DNA of 64,000 nucleotides from Micrococcaceae bacterium Sec5.1 (GCA_039636795.1 CP143430.1:1612001-1676000), one strand, 5' to 3'; shown: positions 9,425 to 21,008, counted from the first letter of the stretch. Made by a program: numbers and translations. The notes: generated by a model from the letters alone, not told the origin.

Positions 9425-10663
9425 ATGAGCGGAATCAGCAGTCCAGGACAAAACAGCACTCTTATCACCAACATCGGCGAGCTGATGACCCAGGACCTGG
9501 AGCATCGTGTCCTCAAAGACGCCGCGATCGTGTTCGAAGGCGAGCGCATTGCCTGGATCGGGTCCAACAACGACGCTCCTGTGGCGGATACAAAGATCGA
9601 CGCCGAAGGCCGCGCCGTCCTGCCTGGCTGGGTCGACTCGCACTCCCACCTCGTTTTCGCCGGTGATCGCACAGCCGAGTTTGAGGCCCGCATGGCCGGG
9701 CAGAGTTACAGTGCCGGCGGCATTGCTGTCACTACGGGGGCTACCCGCAGCGTGAGTGACGATGAACTGACGACTCTGGTGAGGGACCGTGTCACTGAAG
9801 CCGTCTCGCAGGGGACTACCTACCTTGAGAGCAAGACCGGCTACGGCCTGGACGTGGAGAACGAAGCCCGCAGTGCACGCATCGCCGCGGCTCTGGTGGA
9901 CGAGGTCACCTACCTCGGCGCGCACCTGGTGCCGGCCGGGTCCGATCCGGAGGAGTACACGGACCTGGTCTGCGGTGAAATGCTCGACGCCGTCCTGCCG
10001 CATGTGCGCTGGGCGGACGTGTTCTGCGAGCGCGGTGCGTTCACGGAAGAGCAGTCCCGCAGGGTCCTTACGGCTGCCCGGGACGCGGGGTTGGGGCTGC
10101 GCGTGCATGGCAACCAGCTGGGCGAGGGGCCAGGCGTTGCGTTGGCCGTGGAGTTCGGGGCCGCCAGCGTGGACCACGTGAACTATCTTTCGCAGATGGA
10201 CATTGACGCGCTGGCGGGAACCTGGAAGGGCTGGGACCCGGCTACGGGCAGTGGCGCCCGTGGAACCGTCGCAACGTGCTTACCCGCTTGTGACTTGTCC
10301 ACGCGACAGCCGCTCGCACCGGGCCGGGAGCTGATCGATGCCGGCGTCCAGATCGCCCTGGCCGCCAACTGCAACCCCGGCACCTCCTACACGAGTTCCA
10401 TCGCATTCTGTGTGACCACCGCGGTCCTGCAGATGCACCTCAGTGTCCACGAGGCCGTTCGGGCGGCGACGTACGGCGGCGCCCTTGCATTGGGCCGCGA
10501 GTCCGGGAACGACGTCGACGGCGAACGGGCGGTGGGTTCGCTCGCCGTCGGTCATCGCGCGGACCTTCACATGCTGAAGGCGCCCTCGGCCACGCACTTG
10601 GCGTACCGGCCGGGGATTCCGCTGACGCACTCGGTGTGGCGGGCGGGCGTCCGCGCCGTATAA
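9425..10663 (+). CDS. hutI: Imidazolonepropionase
   Basis: Metal-dependent amidohydrolase that opens 4-imidazolone-5-propionate to N-formimino-L-glutamate, the third step of histidine breakdown. It is 412 residues, the normal length. The metal-binding HSHLVFAGDR motif near residue 80 and the ESKTGYGLD signature near residue 138 are typical of HutI. The start ATG at 9425 gives the expected N-terminus; a longer frame upstream is a shadow of the preceding gene. The other hut genes are not in the window, so they must lie elsewhere. Confidence 0.93.
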   Translation: MSGISSPGQNSTLITNIGELMTQDLEHRVLKDAAIVFEGERIAWIGSNNDAPVADTKIDAEGRAVLPGWVDSHSHLVFAGDRTAEFEARMAGQSYSAGGIAVTTGATRSVSDDELTTLVRDRVTEAVSQGTTYLESKTGYGLDVENEARSARIAAALVDEVTYLGAHLVPAGSDPEEYTDLVCGEMLDAVLPHVRWADVFCERGAFTEEQSRRVLTAARDAGLGLRVHGNQLGEGPGVALAVEFGAASVDHVNYLSQMDIDALAGTWKGWDPATGSGARGTVATCLPACDLSTRQPLAPGRELIDAGVQIALAANCNPGTSYTSSIAFCVTTAVLQMHLSVHEAVRAATYGGALALGRESGNDVDGERAVGSLAVGHRADLHMLKAPSATHLAYRPGIPLTHSVWRAGVRAV

Positions 10664-10684
10664 CAAAGACCCCTGCACAGCTGA

Positions 10685-10696
10685 CAGACTGTGGAC
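10685..10696 (+). promoter_or_regulatory. Candidate leaderless -10 box of kdpD-like gene
   Basis: CAGACT at 10685-10690 ends six bases before the ATG at 10697. This spacing favours the ATG over the in-frame GTG at 10691. Confidence 0.4.
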
Positions 10697-12226
10697 ATGG
10701 CAAGGGGAATTCTTCGCATACGCTCAGGAGGGCTGGGCCGGGCCAGGACCACGGTGGGTTTTGTCCTGGCGGTACTCATCCCTGTTCTAGCCACGGCGGT
10801 GTTGTCCTTTGCCCCGGATCTGAACTTTGCCACCCATGTCTTGGTGCATTTGACCGGGGTGATGGCGGTGGCGTTCATCGGTGGTCTCTGGCCTGCGGTG
10901 CTGGCCGCGATTCTGGACTCGTTGCTGCTGAATTATTTCGAGACCGAACCGGTCGGGACTTTCAGAATCAGCGACCCGCAGATTCTGTTTGCCGTGCTCG
11001 TGTTCCTGGGTGCGGGGATTGCTGTGTCACTGGTGGTAGGGCTCTCGGCCAAGCGGGCCCAGGAGGCTATTCATGCCCGTGCCGAGGCGGCGACACTCTT
11101 GGATTTGGCCAGGAACGCCCTGGTGGAGGACGACACCATTGCGGCATTTCTGGATAAGGTTCGTGAGACCTTCCAGGTGGGCTCGGTGGGATTATTTACC
11201 CGAACCTCCGGCACCAGAGACTCCGGCACAGGAACCTCAGCCACAAGGGACGGCTGGGAACTCCAGGCGCACTCAGGTGAAGCGCCGCCACAGCCTCCGG
11301 GTTCGGCTGATTCAGGGGCCGGGGCCTATGAAATGGCAGATTCCGATACGGCCCTTGTGGTCTCTGGCAGGCCACTCACTGCCGGCGAGCGGCGGTTGCT
11401 GGCGGCCCACGCGACCCACCTGCTATTACTAAGGCAACGTTATGCACTCCAGCTCAGGCTGAAGACGACCACGAAACTGGCTGAGGGCAACAGCATCCGG
11501 ACGTCCATTCTGAACGCTGTCAGCCATGACTTGCGGACACCATTGGCCGGAATCAAGCTGGCGGTGACCGCTTTGCAGCGCCAGAAGCGACGGCTTCCCG
11601 AAGAGATACAGGACGAGATGCTCCATACCATCGACTCCTACGCGGACCGCCTTGACTCCTTGGTGGACAATCTGTTGGACATGTCCCGGATCTCCAGCGG
11701 ATCCACTGCCCCGCTCACGTCCTCGGTGACGTGGCGTGATGCCATCGAAGACGCGCTGCGGGGAGTGCCGGAAGGAGCTATCCGGATCGATCTCGCTCCG
11801 AACATTCCAGCCATTGATGCCGACCTGGGCATGCTGGAACGCGTCATTGCCAATATCGTCGAGAATGCCCTGAAATATGCCGCAGGCTCGGATATCGTCA
11901 TCGTGGGACCCGCCGGTGGATCGGGGGTGGCCACGATTGAAGGACGCCCCTGCGGAGAACTGCGGATCGTGGACCATGGCCAGGGTGTGGCCGCCTCGGA
12001 CGTGATCGCCATGTTTGAGCCGTTCCAGCGGCTGGACGACGCGCCGGCTGGCTTGGGCATCGGACTGGGACTGGCCGTCGCGAAGGGCTTTACCGAAGCG
12101 ATGTGCGGCCAACTGGCTGCTGAACCGACGCCGGGAGGGGGACTGACGGTTGCCATCCGCCTTCCTCTTTCCACCGGCGACGGGAATGCGCATCACGCAG
12201 GCAGCGCGGAACGAGGTGAGGCATGA
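10697..12226 (+). CDS. KdpD-like sensor histidine kinase (short form)
   Basis: Membrane histidine kinase of 509 residues. Four hydrophobic segments at about residues 15-115 match the DUF4118 domain of KdpD. A GAF-like linker follows, then HisKA with SHDLRTP (phosphorylated His about 277) and the ATPase domain with N box VENALKYA near residue 390 and GIGLGLAV. It lacks the N-terminal KdpD sensor and universal-stress domains, which make the E. coli protein about 895 residues. It overlaps the response-regulator start by four bases (ATGA), so the two are coupled. Context with three potassium-transporter genes supports a potassium or turgor input. No kdpFABC is present in the window. Confidence 0.87.
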   Translation: MARGILRIRSGGLGRARTTVGFVLAVLIPVLATAVLSFAPDLNFATHVLVHLTGVMAVAFIGGLWPAVLAAILDSLLLNYFETEPVGTFRISDPQILFAVLVFLGAGIAVSLVVGLSAKRAQEAIHARAEAATLLDLARNALVEDDTIAAFLDKVRETFQVGSVGLFTRTSGTRDSGTGTSATRDGWELQAHSGEAPPQPPGSADSGAGAYEMADSDTALVVSGRPLTAGERRLLAAHATHLLLLRQRYALQLRLKTTTKLAEGNSIRTSILNAVSHDLRTPLAGIKLAVTALQRQKRRLPEEIQDEMLHTIDSYADRLDSLVDNLLDMSRISSGSTAPLTSSVTWRDAIEDALRGVPEGAIRIDLAPNIPAIDADLGMLERVIANIVENALKYAAGSDIVIVGPAGGSGVATIEGRPCGELRIVDHGQGVAASDVIAMFEPFQRLDDAPAGLGIGLGLAVAKGFTEAMCGQLAAEPTPGGGLTVAIRLPLSTGDGNAHHAGSAERGEA

Positions 12227-12906
12227 GGACCGTGCTCGTCGTAGACGATGAACCCCAACTGCTGCGCGCTTTGCAGGTAAATCTGCGCGCCGAGGGATAC
12301 GAGGTGCTCACCGCAATGGACGGCACCACGGCCCTGCAGTACGCCGAGGGCAACCATCCGGAAATTATCGTTTTGGATCTTGGACTGCCGGACATCAACG
12401 GCGTTGACGTCATCACCAGGATCCGTCGTTCCAGCAGCACTCCAATCATTGTCCTGTCCGCCAGGCAAGGGTCCGTGGACAAAGTCCGTGCCCTCGACGC
12501 CGGTGCGGATGACTACGTCACGAAACCTTTTGGCCTGGACGAACTCCTGGCACGGTTGCGCGTCGCTGAACGCCGTCTCGGGACGTCCGACGGCGGCGAT
12601 CAAGTCGTGATCGTCGACGTCGGGGACTTCGCAGTGGACCTTGAAAAGAAGAAAGTGACCCGCGACGGCGCATCAGTGCGGCTCACCCCGCGGGAATGGG
12701 CCATTCTGCAACTGCTGGTCTGTAACCCGGGACGGCTCATCACCCAGCAGCAGATGCTGGCCAGGATCTGGGGCCCGGGATACGACGGAGAAACGCATTA
12801 CCTCCGGGTCTACATGGGACAGTTGCGCCGCAAACTTGAAGCCGACCCTGCCCGGCCCAGGCATCTGCTCACCGAAGCCGGGATGGGTTATCGCTTCGAG
12901 CCGTAA
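12223..12906 (+). CDS. KdpE-like response regulator (OmpR family)
   Basis: Response regulator of 227 residues. The receiver domain has the acidic pair Asp8-Asp9, phosphoacceptor Asp52 (VLDLGLPD) and the conserved lysine in YVTKPFG near residue 101. The C-terminal winged helix is of the OmpR/PhoB type (LTPREWAILQLL and the terminal GMGYRFEP). Partner of the upstream kinase through a four-base gene overlap. The likely targets are the direct repeats 20 bases downstream of its own stop and in front of the second transporter, because OmpR-family dimers bind direct repeats of about 11 bp. Confidence 0.93.
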   Translation: MRTVLVVDDEPQLLRALQVNLRAEGYEVLTAMDGTTALQYAEGNHPEIIVLDLGLPDINGVDVITRIRRSSSTPIIVLSARQGSVDKVRALDAGADDYVTKPFGLDELLARLRVAERRLGTSDGGDQVVIVDVGDFAVDLEKKKVTRDGASVRLTPREWAILQLLVCNPGRLITQQQMLARIWGPGYDGETHYLRVYMGQLRRKLEADPARPRHLLTEAGMGYRFEP

Positions 12907-12925
12907 CCGGCGGCGCGGAAGGGGT

Positions 12926-12986
12926 GTAAATGATTCGTAAATAGAAACCCCTTTCCCGGTTTGATGCTTTCCCTTGGTGTTAGCTT
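12926..12986 (+). promoter_or_regulatory. GTAAAT direct-repeat operator and promoter of first KimA-like gene
   Basis: GTAAAT occurs at 12926-12931 and 12937-12942, an 11-bp period. A -10-like TAGCTT lies at 12981-12986, 44 bp from the start of the second half-site. The same layout is found upstream of the second KimA-like gene. No good -35 box is present, as expected for an activator-dependent promoter. Binding by the KdpE-like protein is inferred. Confidence 0.6.
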
Positions 12987-13028
12987 CGGCTGTGACCGCG
13001 GCGCATTGTGCCGCGCGGAAAGGAAATA

Positions 13029-15005
<1,977 letters not shown>

Positions 15006-15023
15006 TAAAGGAGGTGTTCGCGG

Positions 15024-15401
15024 ATGGGCGCGCATCAAGACGATACCGACGGCGGCGTAAGGTTCGCTGCGCTGCCGGACTCAGTGGAGGGTTACGGAGG
15101 CCGGGGTGTAGACGGCGCTGCATATTGCCCTCCGGGGGGCTACCTCTTCAAGGACAAAGCCGGAGATACCTGGTGGATTATTTTCCAGGTATCTCCTGAC
15201 CCGGGTTCTCACGGACCCAAGGTCCGTGGAGATGTCCTGGGCTGCAGCGAAGCCTACGACGAGCTTGTTCACGTCCGGGTGCTGGCCTCCGACGTGCTCC
15301 GCGAAGATGCTGACTCTGCCTTCCGTCAGCAATCACCCTCCAGCTACGAAGAGGCGGCAAGGGTTGCCGCAAGCATCCCGCGAGGCGTAAAGGAACCGTA
15401 A
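15024..15401 (+). CDS. Uncharacterised small protein in potassium island
   Basis: Soluble protein of 125 residues, not recognised. It has a near-perfect Shine-Dalgarno AAAGGAGGT at 15007-15015, eight bases before the ATG, and starts 18 bases after the first KimA-like gene, so translation is well supported. It has no membrane segment or signal peptide. Features visible are an aromatic-hydrophobic strand [11 protein letters not shown] near residues 50-60 and an acidic-alanine C-terminus. Its stop codon TAA lies inside the second GTAAAG operator half-site. Position between two paralogous transporters suggests an accessory or regulatory role, but this is inference from context only. Confidence 0.7.
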   Translation: MGAHQDDTDGGVRFAALPDSVEGYGGRGVDGAAYCPPGGYLFKDKAGDTWWIIFQVSPDPGSHGPKVRGDVLGCSEAYDELVHVRVLASDVLREDADSAFRQQSPSSYEEAARVAASIPRGVKEP

Positions 15402-15447
15402 AGGTTTCCCGATTTTCCTGTGCCAACATTTTCTCCGGTGCTACGCT
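15387..15447 (+). promoter_or_regulatory. GTAAAG direct-repeat operator and promoter of second KimA-like gene
   Basis: GTAAAG occurs at 15387-15392 and 15398-15403 (11-bp period). TACGCT at 15442-15447 is 44 bp from the start of the second half-site, exactly as at 12937/12981. GGTGyTA is shared just before or across the -10 in both copies. The half-sites overlap the end of the 125-aa gene. Confidence 0.6.
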
Positions 15448-15483
15448 CCCGGAGATCACGTTGGCAGACAGGAAGACGAGGCA

Positions 15484-17469
15484 GTGACAACATCGGCCCG
15501 GAAGGACATTCCGGACAGCATCCCAACTCCTGAACGCAAACAGCACTCAGGAAATCCGCTGGTGCGATGGTTGTTGGAACACCGCGTCCATCAGCCCGTC
15601 GGTCCTGAATCCGTTGAGGATCACGCCACGCAACAAAGCTGGTGGAAGGTCATGTGCCTGACGGGCGTCGACTACTTCTCAACGCTGTCCTACCTGCCCG
15701 GCATAGCAGCCTTGGCGGCGGGTGCCCTGTCCCCGCTGGCAACACTGTTAATCGTCGCCCTGACTTTGCTGGGCATGCTGCCGATGTACAGAAGGGTGGC
15801 AAAGGAAAGCCCCCACGGACAGGGATCCGTGGCCATGCTGGAGAACCTGCTGCCTTTCTGGCGCGGCAAAATTTTCGTACTCGTCCTTCTCGGCTTTGTC
15901 GCGACATCGTGGATTATCACCATCACCCTGTCCGCGGCCGACGCAACAGTTCACCTCCTCGAGAACCCTTTCCTTCCGCCTTTCCTTGAAGGCCAAGCAG
16001 TCCCAGTGACGGTGGTTCTCCTGCTGATCCTGGGCGGAGTGTTCCTGATGGGCTTCAGTGAGGCCGTCGCCGTGGCGATCCCGCTCGTGGCGGTGTTTTT
16101 GGGACTGAACGCCATCATCATCGGCGTTGGGATCGTGGACATCGCAGCCTCGCCGGCGCTCTTGTCCTCGTGGTCCGAAGCGCTGACTGCCGCGTCGGGA
16201 GGCGGCCTGGGCGGACTGATCCTGCCTGCCCTTATCGCCTTCCCCCTCCTCGTCCTGGGCCTTTCGGGATTCGAGACCGGCGTCAGCATGATGCCCCTGG
16301 TCTCAGCGAAGGGTAAGACTCCCGAGGAACGGCTGGCTGCCCGTATCAGGAACACCCGCAAACTCCTCACGACCGCTGCCGTGATCATGAGCGTCTATCT
16401 GATTGGCAGCAGTTTCGTCACGACCGTCCTGATACCGGCAGAAGCATTCCAGGAAGGCGGGGCAGCCAATGGCCGTGCCCTTGCCTACTTGGCACATCAA
16501 AGGCTCGGTGAAGGATTCGGATCTGTATACGACATCAGCAGTATCCTCATCCTCTGGTTCGCCGGGGCATCGGCAATGGCGGGGCTGGTCAATATCGTCC
16601 CGCGCTATCTTCCGTCCTACGGCATGGCGCCGGACTGGACCCGGGCGGTGCGTCCCGTCGTCCTCGTCTACACAGCCCTAAGCGTACTTATCACCATCGG
16701 CTTCAAAGCAGACGTGAACGCCCAGGCAGGGGCCTATGCCACGGGGATCCTCGCCATGATGGTCTCTGGATCGGCTGCCGTGACCATCTCCGCGCTCCGG
16801 CGAAAACAACGCCCCGCAGCAATCGGCTTTACAGTCCTGACGCTCATTTTGCTTTACGCCCTGATTGCGAACGTTATTGAGAAACCTGATGGACTCACCA
16901 TCTCCGGCTTCTTCATCCTGGGCATCATCGTTGTGTCCCTCGTTTCCCGGGTTAGCCGGACGACCGAGTTGCGCGTGGACCGCATCGAATTCGACGAGAA
17001 TGCGCGTCGTTTTATCGCAGATTCCCTCGACTACGACGGCCGGCTCAACCTCATCGCCAACCGCCCCGAGGCACGGGATGCTGCCGAATACGCGGCCAAG
17101 GAAACCGACCAGCGCGAAATGAACCCGGTCCCTGGCTCCGCCGACGTCATCTTCCTGGAAATCGATGTCAGTGACCCCTCCAGCTTCAGCGACACACTCA
17201 CTGTTACCGGCGTCGAAGTTGCCGGTCACCGCATCCTGCGAGCCCAAAGCCCCGCCGCACCGAACGCGATTGCTGCGATCCTCCTGGCTCTGCGCAACGC
17301 CACTGGCGTCCGTCCCCACGCCTATTTCGAATGGTCCGAAGGCAATCCACTGGCACACCTGATGCGATACCTGCTGCTGGGCCGCGGCGACACTGCCCCC
17401 GTCGTCCGGGAAATCATCCGCGAAAACGAACCCGACCCGAACCTTCGCCCAGGCATCCATGTCGGCTAA
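15484..17469 (+). CDS. KimA/KUP-like potassium transporter of the APC superfamily (paralogue 2)
   Basis: Membrane protein of 661 residues, clearly paralogous to the gene at 13029: both share [20 protein letters not shown] N-termini, [33 protein letters not shown] and the C-terminal EGNP block ending in HVG. It has about 12 transmembrane segments and a cytosolic tail of about 160 residues. The start is a GTG at 15484. The end overlaps the trkH-like start by 11 bases, so the two are cotranscribed and probably translationally coupled. The GTAAAG operator precedes it. Confidence 0.78.
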   Translation: MTTSARKDIPDSIPTPERKQHSGNPLVRWLLEHRVHQPVGPESVEDHATQQSWWKVMCLTGVDYFSTLSYLPGIAALAAGALSPLATLLIVALTLLGMLPMYRRVAKESPHGQGSVAMLENLLPFWRGKIFVLVLLGFVATSWIITITLSAADATVHLLENPFLPPFLEGQAVPVTVVLLLILGGVFLMGFSEAVAVAIPLVAVFLGLNAIIIGVGIVDIAASPALLSSWSEALTAASGGGLGGLILPALIAFPLLVLGLSGFETGVSMMPLVSAKGKTPEERLAARIRNTRKLLTTAAVIMSVYLIGSSFVTTVLIPAEAFQEGGAANGRALAYLAHQRLGEGFGSVYDISSILILWFAGASAMAGLVNIVPRYLPSYGMAPDWTRAVRPVVLVYTALSVLITIGFKADVNAQAGAYATGILAMMVSGSAAVTISALRRKQRPAAIGFTVLTLILLYALIANVIEKPDGLTISGFFILGIIVVSLVSRVSRTTELRVDRIEFDENARRFIADSLDYDGRLNLIANRPEARDAAEYAAKETDQREMNPVPGSADVIFLEIDVSDPSSFSDTLTVTGVEVAGHRILRAQSPAAPNAIAAILLALRNATGVRPHAYFEWSEGNPLAHLMRYLLLGRGDTAPVVREIIRENEPDPNLRPGIHVG

Positions 17470-18925
17470 CCCGAAGCCGTCGGCTAACCCAAAGCTCCGC
17501 TCCCGCACGCCTGGACCACCCCCACCCGGGAACGGCAACGCACGGACGTTGTGGAAGCACCGGGACCCACAGACGCGACGTGAAAACGTCCTTAGGCGCG
17601 CCCTCTCACACCCAGTCCGATCAGTACCCCTTGCTTTCCTGGCAGTCATCCTCCTCGGCGCAGCACTGCTCATGCTGCCCGTCTCCCGCAACGGCACTGA
17701 GCCTGCCACGCTCATGACGGCCCTGTTCACCGCCGTGTCCGCGACGTGTGTCACGGGCCTGGTTACCGTTGACACGGCAACCTACTGGACACCTTTCGGG
17801 CATGTCGTGATTCTGGCACTCATCCAGGTTGGCGGGTTCGGCATCATGACCCTCGCGACCCTGCTGGCGCTGCTCGTCCGCAAAAGCATCGGCTTGCGCG
17901 GGCAGCTTGTGGTTCAGTCAGAAACGCACACCCTCAACCTCGGCGATGTCCGCTCCGTGCTCTTTCGCGTTGCAAGGATCATGGTCGTTTTTGAAGCGGT
18001 AACGGCTGCAATCCTGGCTGTCAGGTTCTGGCTCGCCTACGACTCCAACCCAGCCGTTGCGCTGTGGCATGGCGTCTTCCACGCAGTATCCGCCTTCAAC
18101 AACGCTGGGTTCGCGCTCTACAGTGACAACCTCATCAGTTTCCGCGAAGACCCTTACATCCTGGTCCCCATCTGCCTGGCCATCATTTCCGGTGGTCTCG
18201 GCTTTCCCGTACTCATCCATTTGCTCAACGGCGGGGGACTACGGGTCCGGAACTGGACGGTACATTTGCGCCTCACAGTCTTCGGTACGGTCTTCCTGCT
18301 CATAGCCGGCTTCGTATTGTTCGCCGCGTTCGAATGGAACAGGGCCGAAACCCTGGGTCCGCTGTCCATCCCGGGAAAGATCGTCGGTTCCCTGACCGGA
18401 AGCGTGTTCCCGCGCACCGCGGGATTCAACAGCATCGACTATGGAGTGGCTTCACCGGAGACGCTCATGGTCAGCGACATTCTGATGTTCATCGGAGGGG
18501 GAAGCGCCGGAACTGCCGGTGGAATCAAGATCACGACTTTCCTCCTCCTTGCTTTCGCCATCTGGAATGAAGTCCGGGGACGGGACGATGTGACCATAGC
18601 CCACCGGTCCATCAGCCCTGCCTCGGTACGGCAGGCCCTTTCGGTAGCGCTGCTTGGCATTGGTGCTGTCATTACCGGAACCATGCTGCTGCTCATGTTC
18701 ACCGACTACAGCCTTGAGAAGGTCCTGTTTGAATCCATCTCGGCTTTCGCCACAGTCGGCATGAGCACAGGAATCACGTACAACCTCCCTCCTTCGGCTG
18801 AGTGGGTGCTCATGGTTCTGATGTTTACGGGGCGCATCGGCACCGTGACGGTCGCTTCGGCACTCGCCCTATCTTCACGCCCGCGCCTGTTCAACCTGCC
18901 CGAAGAGCGGCCCATCATCGGCTGA
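17459..18925 (+). CDS. TrkH/KtrB-family potassium uptake subunit
   Basis: Pore-forming cation transporter of 488 residues. The four pore loops each show the family glycine: [21 protein letters not shown] and ATVGMSTG, which build a potassium selectivity filter. Eight core transmembrane segments follow a Pro/Arg-rich cytosolic N-terminus of about 50 residues. It normally works with a TrkA/KtrA RCK subunit; none is encoded in this window. It overlaps the preceding KimA-like gene by 11 bases. Its first codons contain an 18-bp tandem duplication ([12 protein letters not shown]). Confidence 0.92.
   Translation: MSANPKPSANPKLRSRTPGPPPPGNGNARTLWKHRDPQTRRENVLRRALSHPVRSVPLAFLAVILLGAALLMLPVSRNGTEPATLMTALFTAVSATCVTGLVTVDTATYWTPFGHVVILALIQVGGFGIMTLATLLALLVRKSIGLRGQLVVQSETHTLNLGDVRSVLFRVARIMVVFEAVTAAILAVRFWLAYDSNPAVALWHGVFHAVSAFNNAGFALYSDNLISFREDPYILVPICLAIISGGLGFPVLIHLLNGGGLRVRNWTVHLRLTVFGTVFLLIAGFVLFAAFEWNRAETLGPLSIPGKIVGSLTGSVFPRTAGFNSIDYGVASPETLMVSDILMFIGGGSAGTAGGIKITTFLLLAFAIWNEVRGRDDVTIAHRSISPASVRQALSVALLGIGAVITGTMLLLMFTDYSLEKVLFESISAFATVGMSTGITYNLPPSAEWVLMVLMFTGRIGTVTVASALALSSRPRLFNLPEERPIIG
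17462..17497 (+). repeat. 18-bp tandem duplication at a gene overlap
   Basis: Two copies of an 18-bp unit beginning TCGGCTAACCC at 17462 and 17480, with three mismatches in the last seven bases. The first copy contains the stop codon of the KimA-like gene and early codons of the TrkH-like gene. Confidence 0.8.
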
Positions 18926-19046
18926 CCGGAACAGGTTTAGCCTTCCCTGCTGCTCGTAGCCGTTTCCCCTGCCAGCACTTCGCCATCGTCCTGACTACTG
19001 GGCTGCCCAATTACCGGATCCACTCCTGCAGATGATCCTTGTGAGA

Positions 19047-19080
19047 TCGAAACTGATCGTTTAGTGTTTCTATAGATCAT
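19047..19080 (+). promoter_or_regulatory. Candidate operator/promoter of the sugar-phosphate operon
   Basis: An inverted pair GAAAC (19049-19053) and GTTTC (19066-19070) lies in an AT-rich segment, flanked by GATC motifs and followed by TATAGA at 19071-19076, a plausible -10 box. DeoR-family proteins often bind such repeats; the DeoR gene at the end of this operon is the likely ligand. Confidence 0.4.
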
Positions 19081-19115
19081 AAAACGTCATTGGCTGAGCA
19101 GGAGCGAAACACACG

Positions 19116-20033
19116 ATGAGCGAGAACACACTGGGCGCCTTCATGGAAGAAGAGCTGGTATCACAGCCCGACGTCTGGCAGCGGGCCATCGACCAGGCCC
19201 GTGCTGAGAAGTTGCTTCCCGCCGACGGCCAGCGGATCGCCGTCATCGGCTGTGGCACGTCCTGGTTCATGGCCCAAAGTTATGCTGCTGCCCGTGAATC
19301 CGCGGGCAAAGGCGTGACGGATGCCTTCGCGGCGTCGGAGGCTTTCCTGAACAGCAACAGCGCGGATCGCCAGTACGACGCCGTTGTGGCCATTACGCGG
19401 TCCGGTACCACCACTGAGGTGCTGGAGATCCTGGCCGGGCTGAAGGGCATCGTCCCCACTGTTGCCATCATTGGCGATACGTCCTCGCCAATCGTCCAGC
19501 TCGCCGACGCCGTGATCGGACTCCCGTATGCAGATGAGCGATCCGTGGTGCAGACCCGCTTCGCGACCTCGGCACTGGTTTACTTGCTCACCAGCCTTGG
19601 GATTGACGTCAAGCAGGCTATCGAGGACGCACGGGATGCAGTGACAGGTCCCGTGGCACAGGAACTTCTGGATGCTGAGCAATTCACGTTCCTCGGTACC
19701 GGATGGACTGTCGGCCTGGCCCACGAGGCAGGACTTAAGATGCGCGAAGCCGTTCAGGGCTGGACCGAGTCCTACCCGGCCATGGAATACCGCCATGGTC
19801 CCATCTCCATCGCGGCGCCAGGACGCGTGACCTGGTTGTTTGGCGCACAGCCCGAGGGCCTTGATAAGGACATGGCCGCCACGGGTGCTCTGTACATCCA
19901 CACGGACAAGCACCCGCTGGCTGAACTGGCCCGCGTTCACAAAGTGACCCTGGAACGTGCGCGCGTCCGTGGCCTCAACCCGGACCTGCCCCGGAACCTG
20001 ACGCGCTCCGTCATTCTCGACGCCTCCGCCTAG
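19116..20033 (+). CDS. SIS-domain sugar-phosphate isomerase/aminotransferase-like protein
   Basis: Cytosolic protein of 305 residues with two SIS (sugar isomerase) domains. GCGTSW near residue 50 and SGTTTEV near residue 93 bind the sugar phosphate; REAVQGWTESYPAMEYRHGP-type residues near 210-230 match the isomerase half of GlmS and AgaS. There is no glutaminase domain, so it is more like a catabolic deaminase/isomerase (AgaS, FrlB type) than a GlmS. It heads an operon with two sugar kinases and an aldolase; release of ammonia from an amino-sugar phosphate is a reasonable but unproven role. Confidence 0.85.
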   Translation: MSENTLGAFMEEELVSQPDVWQRAIDQARAEKLLPADGQRIAVIGCGTSWFMAQSYAAARESAGKGVTDAFAASEAFLNSNSADRQYDAVVAITRSGTTTEVLEILAGLKGIVPTVAIIGDTSSPIVQLADAVIGLPYADERSVVQTRFATSALVYLLTSLGIDVKQAIEDARDAVTGPVAQELLDAEQFTFLGTGWTVGLAHEAGLKMREAVQGWTESYPAMEYRHGPISIAAPGRVTWLFGAQPEGLDKDMAATGALYIHTDKHPLAELARVHKVTLERARVRGLNPDLPRNLTRSVILDASA

Positions 20034-20042
20034 GCACTCATC

Positions 20043-21008
20043 ATGGTTCTCGGGCATGCAGAATCAGCAGTCCTGGCCTTCGATGTTGGCGGTACCGACG
20101 TGAAAGCCGGACTCGTGGATGCCTTTGGAAATGTCCTGGGCATGCGCCGGGTCCCCACGCCCCTGGATCCATCGCACCCAGGGGAAGCCGTACTGGACAA
20201 GCTGATGGAGCTCGCCCGCCAGCTTGCTTCTGAGTTTCCGGATATCCCGGCCAAAGCAGCGGGCGTCATCGTCCCTGGCATTGTGGATTCCGTGGGAGGA
20301 ATCGGGATCTACTCCGCGAACCTCGGGTGGCGCAATTTCCCGTTCACCACCGAGGCGGAGAAGAGGCTGGGGCTTCCCGTGGCGTTCGATCACGACGTCC
20401 GCTCGGCCGCTGCGGTGGAACACACCTTTGGCGGATCCAAGGAGTTCAATGACGTCGTGGTCATGGTGGTGGGCACGGGAATCGCCGCCGCCGTTTTCTC
20501 CGGTGGTGTGGCCGTCACGGCCGGTGGTTTCGCCGGTGAACTCGGCCACGCCCAGGTACCGGACCCCGACGCCGGAACTGAAGCAGCCGGAACTCAAGCA
20601 GCCGGAACTCAAGCACCAGGGGCCACCATCCTCGAGGCCGTGGGTTCGGCAGGCGCCATCGCCAAGCGATACAGCAGGAAGTCGGGCAACATCGTGGACG
20701 GTGCCCGGGACGTCCTGCTCCGCTCCCAAAATGGAGATGCCATGGCTGCCCGTGTGTGGGCGGATGCGGTGGACGCCCTCGCCTTCACCATCTGCCAGTG
20801 CGTGAACATCATCGGCACTGAAGCGGTAGTGATCGGGGGAGGCCTGGCCGAAGCAGGCGAGGACCTCCTGGAACCGCTCCGCGCTCGGGTTGACCAGATC
20901 CTGGACTTCCAACGACGTCCGCGCCTCATCCAAGCCCAGCTTGGCCAGGACGCCGGGCTCCTTGGCGCGGCATTGAACGCACGTGCGCTCCTGGACGGTG
21001 CGCGATGA
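20043..21008 (+). CDS. ROK-family sugar kinase with degenerate zinc motif
   Basis: ATP-dependent sugar kinase, 321 residues. The phosphate-binding FDVGGTDVKAGLVD motif is near residues 12-25 and the second ATP motif VVGTGIAAAV is near 143-152. GELGH, the usual ROK histidine site, is present near 168, but the CxCGxxGCxE zinc-binding segment that normally follows is missing; in its place is a low-complexity AGTEA/AGTQA/AGTQA stretch from a 15-bp tandem repeat. It begins nine bases after the SIS gene and overlaps the next kinase by four bases (ATGA). Substrate unknown; N-acetylated amino sugar or glucose-type sugar is possible. Confidence 0.87.
   Translation: MVLGHAESAVLAFDVGGTDVKAGLVDAFGNVLGMRRVPTPLDPSHPGEAVLDKLMELARQLASEFPDIPAKAAGVIVPGIVDSVGGIGIYSANLGWRNFPFTTEAEKRLGLPVAFDHDVRSAAAVEHTFGGSKEFNDVVVMVVGTGIAAAVFSGGVAVTAGGFAGELGHAQVPDPDAGTEAAGTQAAGTQAPGATILEAVGSAGAIAKRYSRKSGNIVDGARDVLLRSQNGDAMAARVWADAVDALAFTICQCVNIIGTEAVVIGGGLAEAGEDLLEPLRARVDQILDFQRRPRLIQAQLGQDAGLLGAALNARALLDGAR
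20571..20615 (+). repeat. 15-bp x 3 in-frame tandem repeat in the ROK gene
   Basis: Three copies of GCCGGAACTSAAGCA at 20571, 20586 and 20601, encoding AGTEA, AGTQA, AGTQA exactly where ROK kinases normally carry their zinc-binding cysteines. Confidence 0.9.

Noticed and set aside
11429..12196. Minus-strand frame opposite the KdpD-like kinase
   Set aside because: Kinase motifs on the plus strand explain the region fully.
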